Counted from the first letter of the stretch, positions 14,230-22,571 are shown. The stretch is 31,606 nt of DNA from an uncultured Lachnospiraceae bacterium (GCA_910578115.1 CAJTPO010000051.1:1-31606); one strand, 5' to 3'. Notes: generated by a model not told the origin, from the sequence alone. Numbers and translations are program-made.

Positions 14230-15912
14230 TCATTGCGCTCTGTCCCGCCTGATGCGTGCCACGATCCCTTCTACACTGGCTTCTTCCGCCGTCAGACAGA
14301 GGGCCGTCGTATGCTTTCGCAATTCTTCCCCACACTTTTCACCGATACACACATACTTCTGCCTCACACCGCGTCCGGTACAAGCATCCCTGCAGGAAAG
14401 CGGCTCTCCGGCGCTGCTGCCTGCCGCATCATTTTCTGCCGTTTGGTCCCGTTCCAGTCCTTCAAAATAAGCCCGCACGCCCAGCGCCGAACCAAACACG
14501 ACATAATCCGGCCACTCTGCCACCGCCCCGATACGCTTCTCCTCACAGACTCCCAGTTCATAGAGCGGATAATCCACGTAGGAAATACCTTTTTCCTGAA
14601 AAACAAGAGGCAGGCTCTCACTCCCCTGCCGCGCCCGCAGAAACAACACCTGCCCCTGCACCCGCTCCATCTTTGCCGCCGGACACTCCCCCTCACCGGC
14701 CGCATCTTCCTGCAGGATTCTCTCTGTCAGACCCCATGCCAGATGTTCCACATCATAGAAATCCGGCATGTAATCCGCATATAATCCGTTTTCTTCCAGC
14801 GCCGCCGCTGTTCCTGGCCCGATCACCGCAATCTTTTTGCCGTAAAGACTGCGCACATCCCGCCGCTCCCTTTTCATTTTATCAAAAAAGATGCTGACGC
14901 CGTTAGGACTTGTGAAGACCAGCCAGCGAAACGACGCAGGCTCCGGCAGCGGCTCCCCTGTCTGCCGCACCTCCATAAAGCTCATGTCCTTTACCGCGGC
15001 CCCCTCCTGTTCCAGCGCAGCCGCCAGCTTACCCGCAAAATGCGGTGTTCCCGTGACGCCCACCGTAACGCCGGCAAGCGGGCGGCCTTCTATCCCCTTA
15101 CCTTTCGCCGCGGCAGGAAATCCATCTGTCAGCTGCAGTTCCGCCACCGCCCCCACAACGATGACCGCCGGCGAAGTAAAGCCCTGCTCCTTTGCTTCCT
15201 CATAAAGCCTGCCTAACACCGTCCGCAGACATCTTTGTCTGTCGGTCGTTCCCTCCATGACAACGGCGCAGGGCGTGTCCGGGCTTTTCCCGGCCGAGAG
15301 CAGGCCCGCCGTGATCTCTCTCAGATGATGCATCCCCATCAGGATCACCAGCGTGCCGGGAAGCCGCGCCAGCGTGTCAAAGTCCAGACGCAAACCCGTC
15401 TTCCGGACCGGCTTATTCTCCTGCCCCGGCTCCTCTCCCTGCCACTGCCCGTCTTCCCCGGCCGCCGTTCCCGTCACCACCGTGAACGCCGCCGAAAGTC
15501 CTCTGTGCGTGACCGGAATGCCTGCTGCCGCCGGCACCGCAATGGCAGAAGAAATACCCGGAATCTCTTCACAGGAAACGCCCGCCGCCTGCAACGCCAG
15601 AAACTCTTCCCCGCCTCTGCCGAACACATAAGGGTCGCCGCCCTTTAGGCGTACCACCGTCTTACCTTCCAGCGCCTTCTCCACCAGCAGGTCGTTGATC
15701 TTCGACTGCTTCATGGCGTGACTGCCGTAACGCTTCCCCACATAGATCTTCTCGCAGTCCGGCTTCGTCCACCGCAGCAGCGCTTCCGGCGCCAGACTGT
15801 CATAGACCACCGCATCACACCTGCGCAGTACTTCCGCCGCCTTGATGGTCAGAAGCTCTATGTCGCCGCACCCGCCGCCTGTCAGATATACTTTTCCGTT
15901 GCCCTTATTCAA
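14230..15912 (-). CDS. cobA-hemD: Fused uroporphyrinogen-III C-methyltransferase / uroporphyrinogen-III synthase (CobA-HemD)
   Basis: HemD cyclises hydroxymethylbilane to uroporphyrinogen III, and CobA (SUMT) methylates that to precorrin-2 with SAM, so this fusion does two consecutive steps. The start is TTG 15912, chosen because TGGAGG lies ten bases upstream; the earlier GTG at 15942 has no ribosome site. The protein has 560 aa. The CobA domain covers about residues 6-262: VYLTGGGCGDIELLT (usually G-x-G-P-G-D; here Cys replaces Pro), VRLKGGDPYVFGRGGEE at 87-103 and a polar insertion at about 150-175. The HemD domain covers about 278-560, with GVTVGVTGTPHFAG, FTSPNGVSIFF and VVFGSALGVRAYF. 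Such fusions are common in clostridia. It follows hemC by 48 bases. Confidence 0.93.
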   Translation of the reverse strand: MNKGNGKVYLTGGGCGDIELLTIKAAEVLRRCDAVVYDSLAPEALLRWTKPDCEKIYVGKRYGSHAMKQSKINDLLVEKALEGKTVVRLKGGDPYVFGRGGEEFLALQAAGVSCEEIPGISSAIAVPAAAGIPVTHRGLSAAFTVVTGTAAGEDGQWQGEEPGQENKPVRKTGLRLDFDTLARLPGTLVILMGMHHLREITAGLLSAGKSPDTPCAVVMEGTTDRQRCLRTVLGRLYEEAKEQGFTSPAVIVVGAVAELQLTDGFPAAAKGKGIEGRPLAGVTVGVTGTPHFAGKLAAALEQEGAAVKDMSFMEVRQTGEPLPEPASFRWLVFTSPNGVSIFFDKMKRERRDVRSLYGKKIAVIGPGTAAALEENGLYADYMPDFYDVEHLAWGLTERILQEDAAGEGECPAAKMERVQGQVLFLRARQGSESLPLVFQEKGISYVDYPLYELGVCEEKRIGAVAEWPDYVVFGSALGVRAYFEGLERDQTAENDAAGSSAGEPLSCRDACTGRGVRQKYVCIGEKCGEELRKHTTALCLTAEEASVEGIVARIRRDRAQ

Positions 15913-15960
15913 GATATCTTTTCCTCCATTCCGAAGCGGCACAAATTTGACTCTTTTTCT

Positions 15961-17025
15961 TCAACTTTGGCTCTTTTCCTTCAACGCTCCGGCCGCCTGC
16001 AACGCCAGCCGCCTGCCTTCCTGCAGGCTCACGCTGCCTGTATGTTTCACACGGTGCCCGGCATACATGGCATCCAGAATCAATCTGTCCTGCTCCTGTC
16101 TGCACCAGGCCGCCGCTGCCTCGCTGCAGTCCGCGGACAGCTGCCGGAGCACTTCCCGTTCCACCTGAAAACAAAGCATCGTTTCCGCATCCGTGATCCG
16201 CCGGCAGATGCCTTCCGCCTCCGAACCCTGCACGGCCTCCACCGCGATCATCCCCTGACAGGCCGCGGGCAGAAATATTTCCGGCGGCAGGGGGCAAAAG
16301 AAAAATGCCAACGCATCATCGCCACTGCCACTGCTGTCGCTGCCTTTGCAGCCGATCCCCAGACGGTCCAGCCCGGCTTTAGCCAGAATGATCCCGTCAT
16401 AGCCGCCTTCCTGCAGCTTACGCAGCCGCGTATCTACATTGCCGCGGATATTCTCACATACTACATTCTTCCACAGCTTTCCGGCCAGAAGCTGCCGCCG
16501 CCTGCTGCCGCTGCCGATCCGAAACGCCGTGCCGCCGTCGTCCTGCTCCAGCATCATCCGCCGCATCCACTGGTAAACGTTCCGTTCCCTGTCATTCCCG
16601 GCGTTTCCCGTTTCCTGGCACCGTCTATCTGTTTTCCATCCGTTCCTGCACAGGGCTTCTTCGCTCCCTTCCGCCAGAAGCGGCATCCGCCCCTTCTTTG
16701 GAACCACCAGCACGTCCCGCACGTCCGCTCTGGGCAGCACGGCCGCAATGGTCAGGCCGCCGGCCAGTGTCATAGGCAGGTCCTTGGCCGAATGCACCGC
16801 AAGATCGATGCTCCCCTCCTGCAGCGCCTGCTCAAACTCCGAGGAAAAAACTCCCTTATCGCCAATCTCCGCCAACGGCTTATCCTGTATGATATCCCCT
16901 TTTGTCCGCAGAATCACGATCTCCGTCTGCAGCCCGTCATCCGCCGCCTGCAGCGCTTCCTGTACCAGGGCTGCCTGTTTTAGAGCAAGTCTGCTTCCCC
17001 GCGTTCCGATCCTGATCTTATTCAT
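15961..17025 (-). CDS. hemC: Porphobilinogen deaminase (hydroxymethylbilane synthase), divergent with insertions
   Basis: HemC polymerises four porphobilinogens into hydroxymethylbilane. ATG 17025 (MNKIRIGTRGSRLAL) has GGAGAG upstream and overlaps the end of the precorrin-2 dehydrogenase gene by eight bases, so translation is coupled. Catalytic Asp82 lies in VHSAKDLP, matching E. coli Asp84. Arginine-rich RIGSGSRRRQLL and RGNVDTRLRKL bind the substrate chain. PAACQGMIAVE replaces the usual PAPGQGALAIE. The dipyrromethane-cofactor cysteine is most likely Cys300 (LRQLSADCSEAAAAWC), but the usual G-C-x-V-P-I context is eroded. At 354 aa it is longer than the usual 300-315; about 45 extra residues lie at 121-167 and about 15 more at 226-243. 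It is probably functional, since it is the only HemC candidate seen. Confidence 0.88.
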   Translation of the reverse strand: MNKIRIGTRGSRLALKQAALVQEALQAADDGLQTEIVILRTKGDIIQDKPLAEIGDKGVFSSEFEQALQEGSIDLAVHSAKDLPMTLAGGLTIAAVLPRADVRDVLVVPKKGRMPLLAEGSEEALCRNGWKTDRRCQETGNAGNDRERNVYQWMRRMMLEQDDGGTAFRIGSGSRRRQLLAGKLWKNVVCENIRGNVDTRLRKLQEGGYDGIILAKAGLDRLGIGCKGSDSSGSGDDALAFFFCPLPPEIFLPAACQGMIAVEAVQGSEAEGICRRITDAETMLCFQVEREVLRQLSADCSEAAAAWCRQEQDRLILDAMYAGHRVKHTGSVSLQEGRRLALQAAGALKEKSQS

Positions 17026-17731
17026 CACACTCTCCATTTCCCTGCCGGCCGCTGTTCTTCTCCGTTCCCACACAACTGTCCTGCCGCAGAATCTCTTCCG
17101 CCAAAAGCGCTGCCAGCTCCTCCAACGATGCCTTGCCTTCTTTCTCCAGACAGTACAGGAACAGCTTCTCCAGAATCCGCTTCCTGTCAGCCTCCCGCGG
17201 CACCCGCTCCATCACCAGCGGACGAATTTGACCCAGTAAGTCAATCGCATCACCCAACCCATCCGGTAGTGCACCGGCGATCTTTCTCCGCACCCAGGCC
17301 GCCGCCACCGGACTTTTGCCATCCGTGGAAATGCCCACCGTCAAGGCTCCCTCCTTCACCAGCGCCGGAAAAAAGAAGGTGCACTTCTCCCGGTCATCCA
17401 CCACATTGACCGGAATACGCGCCGCCTGACAGTACTCCGCAATACGCCCGTTCAACACTTCCTCATCCGTAGCCGCGATCACAAAATCCGCCCCGGCCAG
17501 ATCCTCCAGACAAAAAACCCGCTCCGCAAAAAGAAGAGAAGCCGCCCCCTGCTCCTGCTCCCGCGGCCGCTTCTCCAATGTCCTCATACAATCCTCGATC
17601 CTGGGGGCGATCACTGTCAGGACCGGGCCAAAAGGAAGCAGTTTCTCCACTTTTCTGGCTGCCACCCGGCCGCCGCCCACAATCACACCCTTTTTTCCGC
17701 CTATCTCCATAAAAAAAGGAAAATGTCCCAT
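17018..17731 (-). CDS. Precorrin-2 dehydrogenase / sirohydrochlorin ferrochelatase (CysG N-terminal / Met8p-like)
   Basis: This enzyme oxidises precorrin-2 to sirohydrochlorin with NAD and, in Met8p/CysG-type members, inserts iron to give siroheme. The 237 aa show the Rossmann loop GVIVGGGRVAARKVEKLL at the N-terminus, FVIAATDEEVLNGRI, VNVVDDREKCTFFFPALV carrying the conserved Asp implicated in both activities in Met8p, and STDGKSPVAAAWVRRKI, the dimer/active-site motif. The C-terminal 70 residues form the helical part. ATG 17731 has only a weak ribosome site (GGAAGG about 12 bases upstream). It overlaps hemC and follows hemA after 177 bases containing a tandem repeat. No separate sirohydrochlorin chelatase is in the window, so a bifunctional role is likely but not proven. 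Confidence 0.88.
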   Translation of the reverse strand: MGHFPFFMEIGGKKGVIVGGGRVAARKVEKLLPFGPVLTVIAPRIEDCMRTLEKRPREQEQGAASLLFAERVFCLEDLAGADFVIAATDEEVLNGRIAEYCQAARIPVNVVDDREKCTFFFPALVKEGALTVGISTDGKSPVAAAWVRRKIAGALPDGLGDAIDLLGQIRPLVMERVPREADRKRILEKLFLYCLEKEGKASLEELAALLAEEILRQDSCVGTEKNSGRQGNGECDE

Positions 17732-17823
17732 ACTATCTGCCGCCTTCCCTGCGCGCTTTCAGGATACCTTGTCATTTCCCGCCAGATATCCGTTTTGTAC
17801 CATTCGTGCACGACTTATGATCT

Positions 17824-17903
17824 GATGTCCTGATACTCTGATGCCCTGATATTCTGATGTCCTGATACTCTGCTATCCTGATGATCTAATGTCCTGACGC
17901 GCT
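17824..17903. repeat. Degenerate 16-bp tandem repeat, five units, upstream of the precorrin-2 dehydrogenase gene
   Basis: Five consecutive 16-base units start at 17824, 17840, 17856, 17872 and 17888. The first and third are identical (CTGATGTCCTGATACT). The second differs at two positions (CTGATGCCCTGATATT), and the fourth and fifth are more diverged. Each unit is itself two 8-base halves beginning CTGAT or similar. It fills most of the gap between the hemA stop and the next start and is non-coding. Confidence 0.85.
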
Positions 17904-17908
17904 CACCG

Positions 17909-19060
17909 TTATTTCTCATACACTGTCTGCTTCATCAGCACCTGCACAACGGCTTCAAACGATGCACTGTCCAGCTCATCCCGCAGCAAATAGAGCAGCT
18001 TTTCCGCCGGATACCGCGCATAGCGTTCCTTCCAGTTCCGGTCAGCCTCCGTAAACCGGTGGAATGAAAGTGTCTTACCAAGCATCTCCAGCTCTTCCGC
18101 CAGAATCTCCTCCGCATCCGCCAGCGCCTGCTGCTTTAACCTGTTATTTTCTTCGGCCAGGCTCTTAATCTCATCCAACGCCACAAGACGGCAATGCGCC
18201 AGCCGCCCAATCTCCGCATCCATATCCGTCGGCATGGAAATATCAACAAAAAGTCGCTCTTTCGTCTCCCTGTCCCTTCTCAACACTTCCCCGACCCTGC
18301 CGGCTGTCAGCGTATAATGAGGACTGGCCGTGGCGGAGATCACCGCATCCGCTTCCTGCAGATAAGCATACCGCTCCTGATAGGGCACATTTTCCACCCG
18401 CGGACTGCCGCTTTGGAGCAGCCCGTTGTGTGACCGGATCGTGGCGATGATGCGGATATTTTCCTGACTCAGCAGGTTCTTGAGGATGATGCCGCCCATC
18501 TGTCCGCTGCTGCCCATCAAAAGCACCGTTTTATGGGGCAGCGGCAGACGGAACACTTCATTTGCCGCCAGCGTAGCCACGGAAACGGAAGTTTTGGAGA
18601 GCATCGTCTCCGTCTTCACCCGTTTGGCGCACGCCAGCGCCGCCTGAAAAATACAATTCAACTCATAGCCGGTACAGCCGGCCTCTTTGGCATGAATGTA
18701 AGCATCCCGCACCTGTCCCAGGATCTCATCCTCCCCGATCACCATGGACTCCATCCCGCAGACTACCCGGAAAAGATGCTGCAGCGCCTTTCGCCCCTGA
18801 TAGCGTCTGGCCAGTCCTCTGATCCACTCGCCGTCACAGCCGGTCGCTCCGGCCAGCGCTTCTTCCAATGCCCGGAAACGGTTTGCCTCTCCCGGCACAT
18901 AAACTTCCGTGCGGTTACAGGTGGACACCAATACACACTGTTCCATCCCGCAGACCGCCAGCATCTCCCGCAGGCAGTCCTCTCTTTCTTCTTTTACGAT
19001 AAAACATCTCTGTCTGTCCGCAGATTCCGCCGTTTTATGGCTGATGCTGATGCATTCCAT
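17909..19060 (-). CDS. hemA: Glutamyl-tRNA reductase
   Basis: HemA reduces glutamyl-tRNA to glutamate-1-semialdehyde with NADPH, the first committed step of the C5 pathway and usually the control point. The protein has 383 aa, slightly short of the usual 400-450. Catalytic Cys48 is in VLVSTCNRTEVY; VIGEDEILGQVRDAY is the family signature; the NADPH fold has VLLMGSSGQMGG and AVISATASPHY. The C-terminal dimerisation helices follow (EEILAEELEMLGK to the end). ATG 19060 (MECISISHKTA) has AGAAGG about ten bases upstream. It follows the fused siroheme reductase gene by 100 bases on the same strand. No heme-binding regulatory motif is evident at the N-terminus. Confidence 0.94.
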   Translation of the reverse strand: MECISISHKTAESADRQRCFIVKEEREDCLREMLAVCGMEQCVLVSTCNRTEVYVPGEANRFRALEEALAGATGCDGEWIRGLARRYQGRKALQHLFRVVCGMESMVIGEDEILGQVRDAYIHAKEAGCTGYELNCIFQAALACAKRVKTETMLSKTSVSVATLAANEVFRLPLPHKTVLLMGSSGQMGGIILKNLLSQENIRIIATIRSHNGLLQSGSPRVENVPYQERYAYLQEADAVISATASPHYTLTAGRVGEVLRRDRETKERLFVDISMPTDMDAEIGRLAHCRLVALDEIKSLAEENNRLKQQALADAEEILAEELEMLGKTLSFHRFTEADRNWKERYARYPAEKLLYLLRDELDSASFEAVVQVLMKQTVYEK

Positions 19061-19160
19061 CTTTTTACAACCTTCTCTTTTCCCTGTCAGTCAAAAAATT
19101 TACCTCTGAAAAAATTCTGCCTTATGACCTGTCGGCAATGTCATTAAGTGGACTCTGTCT

Positions 19161-21746
19161 TTAGCAGGTCGCCCCGCCTTTCAGATGCAGCTTCGCCCCG
19201 ATGATCTCTTCTCTGCGGGCCAGCAGATCATCCGCCATAAGCTGGGCCTGCACGTCCTCGAATCCGAGTCTGCTGATGGTATCCGCGAAGCGTTCGCCCG
19301 TCCTGCCCTGTTCCCGGAACAACAGAATCGCCTTTTCCAGTACGGAAAGCACTTCTTCTTCGCTTAAGAAAATCTTATCCAGCTTCCGCCCCTGAGCTAC
19401 CCGCTTGCCCCAGCGGCCGCCGATGTAAACACGGTAACCGTAAGCACTCTCCTCCGCTGCCTTAAACGGACATTTGCCCACACAGCGGCCGCAGTTGTTA
19501 CACTGATCCGGATCGATCACCAACTTGCCGTCCACTACCTGAGATGCCTCCACCGGGCACGCCAGAGCGACCTGACAGATCTTACATCCGCGGCATTTCT
19601 CTGGATCGATCACCGGCACTTTCTGTCCTACGATACCGAAATCGTTCAGATCCGGTTTCACGCAGTTGTTCGGGCACCCGCCCACCGCGATCTTGAACTT
19701 ATGAGGCAGCTTCACGGACGCATAGCCGTGGAAGAACCGCTCATGAATCTCCTCCGACAGGCGATAGGAATCCAAAAGGCCGTATTGGCAGGTCGTTCCC
19801 TTACATGCCACCACCGGACGCACTTTGGATCCGGTACCGCCGGTCTCCAGACCTTCCTCCGCCAGGAAAGCCCGGAGCGCCTCGATCCTGTCAAAAGGCA
19901 CACCCACGATCTCCAGCGTCAAACGGGTGGTCATCACCACATCCCCGCTGCCGAACCTCTCCGCCGCCTCCGCGATCTTCTTATGCTCCGCCACGGTAAT
20001 CTTGCCGTTTCTGGTGATCACGCGCACGTTGAACTTATTGGTGCCCTTATTGTGCAGACAGCCCAGCGCCTTGACACGGGTGATCTCCTCCGCAGGCACC
20101 GTCACCACACCCGGCTTTTCTGCCTCCTTCACCACATTGAAGAAGGAAGCTCCTTCCAGTACCTTCGTGTTCGTATAGCCGTAGCGTTTCAGCCTGTTCT
20201 GCAGCAGATAGGCCCTCTTGCCTTTCGCGCACACAAGCAGAAGTTTCTCGTCTTTACCAAGCCCCGGCACTTCACCCTTTACTTTTAACAGATCCACATA
20301 GGTGGCTCCCGCAATGGTCGGCCCCGCCGGATTCACGTCGATCACACGATAACCTTCCGCCGCTCCTGCCAGATACTCCGCCGGCGTGAAGCTGTCCAGA
20401 TCGCCCCCGAGCTTATTCAGAAGCATATGTACCGCCTGCACGAAAGGATGGATCGCCGTGGAAAAAGGCGGCGCATAGGACAGATCCAGACATGTCATCT
20501 GCTCCAGCGTGGCGCCAAAGGTCACTGCCATCACACCGATGTCCGTCACCTTATCCACCGCGCCGGGACCCAATACCTGCACGCCCAGCAGCTTATGGCT
20601 GTCCGCATCCGCCACCAGCTTGATGGCAAACCATGCGCTGCCCGGATAATAATGCGCCTTGTCATCCGTCACCGCCAGCACACAGACCGGCTTATAGCCC
20701 GCCGCTTTCGCCTGCTCCTCGGAAAGCCCTGTCCGGCCGCCTGAAAGCCCCGGCAGCTTCACCACGCCCGTTCCCAGAACGCCCGGATAACTCACATCTC
20801 TGCCGCCAAGCGAAAGCGCCAGCGTCCGGCCCTCCATGTTGGCGGAAGACCCCATGGGCGACCACTGCCGCTCACCCGTGAGACGGTTCTTCACCATCGC
20901 ACAGTCACCTGCCGCATACACATCCGGCACGCTGGTCGCCATCTTATCATCCACCAGGATCGTGCCTTTAAACATCTCCATGCCCGTATCCTGCAAAAAG
21001 CCCGTATTCGGCCGGATGCCGATGGACAGGATCACCACGTCTGCCGGCAGCAGTCCCTTGTCCGTCTGCACGCCTTCCGCTCTCTCCTCGCCCGTCACGC
21101 CGTTAAGCTTCGTTCCGGTGAGCACCGTGATTCCCTTTTTCTCCAGATGACGGACTGCAAAATTCGCCATCTCCGTGTCGAAGCCCGGCATGATCTGCGG
21201 AGCCATATCGATCAGCGTCACGGACAGTCCCTTTTCCAGAAGGTTCTCCGCCACTTCCAGACCGATGAAACCGCCGCCAACTACTACAGCGCGCTTCACA
21301 CCGTCGCGGGCAATATATTCCCTTGTCTCAATCGCATCGTCAGGCGTGCGCATCACGAACACACCCGGCAGATTAAGACCCGGCAGCGGCGGCACCACCG
21401 GCGATGCACCCACCGCCACGATACAGGCATCGTACTCGTAGACTTCCTCTGCTCCCGTGCGCAGATTCTTCGCCGTTGCCTTCTTCCCGGCCGGATCAAG
21501 CGCCACCACTTCCCGCTGCGGATAGACCATCGCCCCGGTCAACGCGCTGTACTTCTCCGGCGTATTCACGATCAGCTGCTCCTTCTCCGGGATCGATCCG
21601 CCCACATAATAGGGCAGTCCGCAGCCCGCATAGGAAATGTCCTTTCCCTTGGTGACGATGGTCACCTCCGCTTCCGGATTCACCCGTTTAAATTTCGCCG
21701 CAGCCTTCGTTCCGGCCGCCACCCCGCCAATTACCAGTAATTTCAT
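19161..21746 (-). CDS. Fused CoA-disulfide-reductase-like flavoprotein / rhodanese / siroheme sulfite (nitrite) reductase / ferredoxin
   Basis: This 861-aa cytoplasmic protein has four modules. Residues 1-450 form a pyridine-nucleotide disulfide oxidoreductase of the CoADR/Nox type, with FAD site VIGGVAAGTKAA, single redox Cys42 in YAGCGLPYY, NAD site VVVGGGFIGLEVAE, VYAAGDCA and DLSYAPPFS with the CoADR-type Tyr424. Residues about 455-545 form a rhodanese domain with Cys506 in LVCAKGKRAYL. Residues about 555-710 form a nitrite/sulfite reductase repeat with ferredoxin-like part and siroheme/4Fe-4S ligands Cys648, Cys653, Cys691 and Cys695. Residues about 711-765 bind two 4Fe-4S clusters (Cys718/721/724/730 and 749/752/755/759). 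A 95-residue tail ends in Cys861. GGAGG precedes ATG 21746 by 11 bases. Likely role: NAD(P)H-driven reduction of sulfite, or of sulfane sulfur passed through the rhodanese. The substrate is inference. Confidence 0.85.
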   Translation of the reverse strand: MKLLVIGGVAAGTKAAAKFKRVNPEAEVTIVTKGKDISYAGCGLPYYVGGSIPEKEQLIVNTPEKYSALTGAMVYPQREVVALDPAGKKATAKNLRTGAEEVYEYDACIVAVGASPVVPPLPGLNLPGVFVMRTPDDAIETREYIARDGVKRAVVVGGGFIGLEVAENLLEKGLSVTLIDMAPQIMPGFDTEMANFAVRHLEKKGITVLTGTKLNGVTGEERAEGVQTDKGLLPADVVILSIGIRPNTGFLQDTGMEMFKGTILVDDKMATSVPDVYAAGDCAMVKNRLTGERQWSPMGSSANMEGRTLALSLGGRDVSYPGVLGTGVVKLPGLSGGRTGLSEEQAKAAGYKPVCVLAVTDDKAHYYPGSAWFAIKLVADADSHKLLGVQVLGPGAVDKVTDIGVMAVTFGATLEQMTCLDLSYAPPFSTAIHPFVQAVHMLLNKLGGDLDSFTPAEYLAGAAEGYRVIDVNPAGPTIAGATYVDLLKVKGEVPGLGKDEKLLLVCAKGKRAYLLQNRLKRYGYTNTKVLEGASFFNVVKEAEKPGVVTVPAEEITRVKALGCLHNKGTNKFNVRVITRNGKITVAEHKKIAEAAERFGSGDVVMTTRLTLEIVGVPFDRIEALRAFLAEEGLETGGTGSKVRPVVACKGTTCQYGLLDSYRLSEEIHERFFHGYASVKLPHKFKIAVGGCPNNCVKPDLNDFGIVGQKVPVIDPEKCRGCKICQVALACPVEASQVVDGKLVIDPDQCNNCGRCVGKCPFKAAEESAYGYRVYIGGRWGKRVAQGRKLDKIFLSEEEVLSVLEKAILLFREQGRTGERFADTISRLGFEDVQAQLMADDLLARREEIIGAKLHLKGGATC

Positions 21747-21805
21747 ATCCTGCCTAACCTCCTCTTTCTATGATTCCGTAACCCTTGATAGCCTTGTTTA
21801 CTTTC

Positions 21806-21843
21806 CATTACTTAATGATGCCATAAAAGGAGGAAAAATGCAA
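21806..21843 (-). promoter_or_regulatory. Possible promoter and dyad of the siroheme reductase/hem region
   Basis: On the minus strand TTGCAT (21838-21843) and CATCAT (21815-21820) are 17 bases apart. The dyad CATTACTTAATG (21806-21817, plus strand) overlaps the -10 and start region, as an operator would. Both hexamers are only 4/6 matches. Confidence 0.4.
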
Positions 21844-21899
21844 TTCCGATGAAATTTCCTGCGCTGCAACAGGATGCATGGCACCGTAAATAGCAACTC

Positions 21900-22379
21900 C
21901 TATCCCCTCCTCTCAAGCTCCCGCAGGTTGATCATGGAAATGATTTCTTTCTGCCTCTTTTCCACCTCCTCGATCCTGATTCTGCCAATGTCATTTCTTA
22001 TTTTTTCAAACGCAATGGCAGGAAACAGTTTTTCACACAAATCATTGATCCCCGGCGATGCCCCCATCAGGGCTGTTACAAGCGCCTTCTCGTCAAACAG
22101 TCGCAGACTCTCTTCCAGCTCCTTTTCCGGAATTACGGACAGCTGTTCAAAATCCGTTATCGTCCGGGGCTGTATGTCCGGTTCTAATATGTCGTTGATG
22201 GAGACATCATACAGGCTGGACAGCTGCAGAAGAATCTCCAGGTCGGGGATCGTCGCTCCCGTCTCCCATTTTGAGACAGCCTGCCTCGACAGATGCAGTC
22301 TTTTTGCCAGATCCTCCTGCGTATAATGATGCTTTTTCCGCAGATATTGCAAGTGCCCCGCTATCAGATTCGTATTCAT
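21900..22379 (-). CDS. XRE-family helix-turn-helix regulator
   Basis: This is a 159-aa DNA-binding protein. Residues about 6-62 are a Cro/C1-type HTH (LRKKHHYTQEDLAKRLHLSR, QAVSKWETGATIPDLEILLQ), followed by YDVSINDILEP, the usual end of the domain. The C-terminal 85 residues are acidic/helical (ELEESLRLFDEKALVTALMG, RIEEVEKRQKEIISMINL) with no recognised ligand domain, probably for oligomerisation. ATG 22379 is preceded by AAGGGAG. It is transcribed in the same direction as the siroheme region and ends 153 bases before the promoter proposed for it, so it could regulate it, but it has no diagnostic link. Confidence 0.85.
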   Translation of the reverse strand: MNTNLIAGHLQYLRKKHHYTQEDLAKRLHLSRQAVSKWETGATIPDLEILLQLSSLYDVSINDILEPDIQPRTITDFEQLSVIPEKELEESLRLFDEKALVTALMGASPGINDLCEKLFPAIAFEKIRNDIGRIRIEEVEKRQKEIISMINLRELERRG

Positions 22380-22528
22380 CTTAAATCTACTCCCTTCTCG
22401 TCCCTGTACTGCTGTTATCTCTATTATAAAGCATATGGAAAGAAGAGATAAGCATCTGTCAGGCGCAATAAAGCAAGCGCTGCGATCAGGACTGTCCTTA
22501 TGTCTGTCTGATCTACGTAAAGATTTCC

Positions 22529-22571
22529 AAAGCTGTTTCCAAAGCTGATAATGAGCTTTGGAAACAGCTTT
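22529..22571. terminator. Perfect 18-bp hairpin at the end of the AlbA_2 gene
   Basis: AAAGCTGTTTCCAAAGCT (22529-22546) pairs perfectly with 22554-22571 around the loop GATAATG. The right arm overlaps the stop codon of the minus-strand gene ending at 22570. The segment TTTCCAAAGCT is also repeated just outside the left arm (from 22524). No long T-run follows on the minus strand (GGAAATCTTT), so termination is probable but not certain. Confidence 0.6.

Noticed and set aside
15718..16983. 421-codon plus-strand frame opposite cobA-hemD and hemC
   Set aside because: It spans two real genes on the opposite strand and shows only low-complexity shadow composition.
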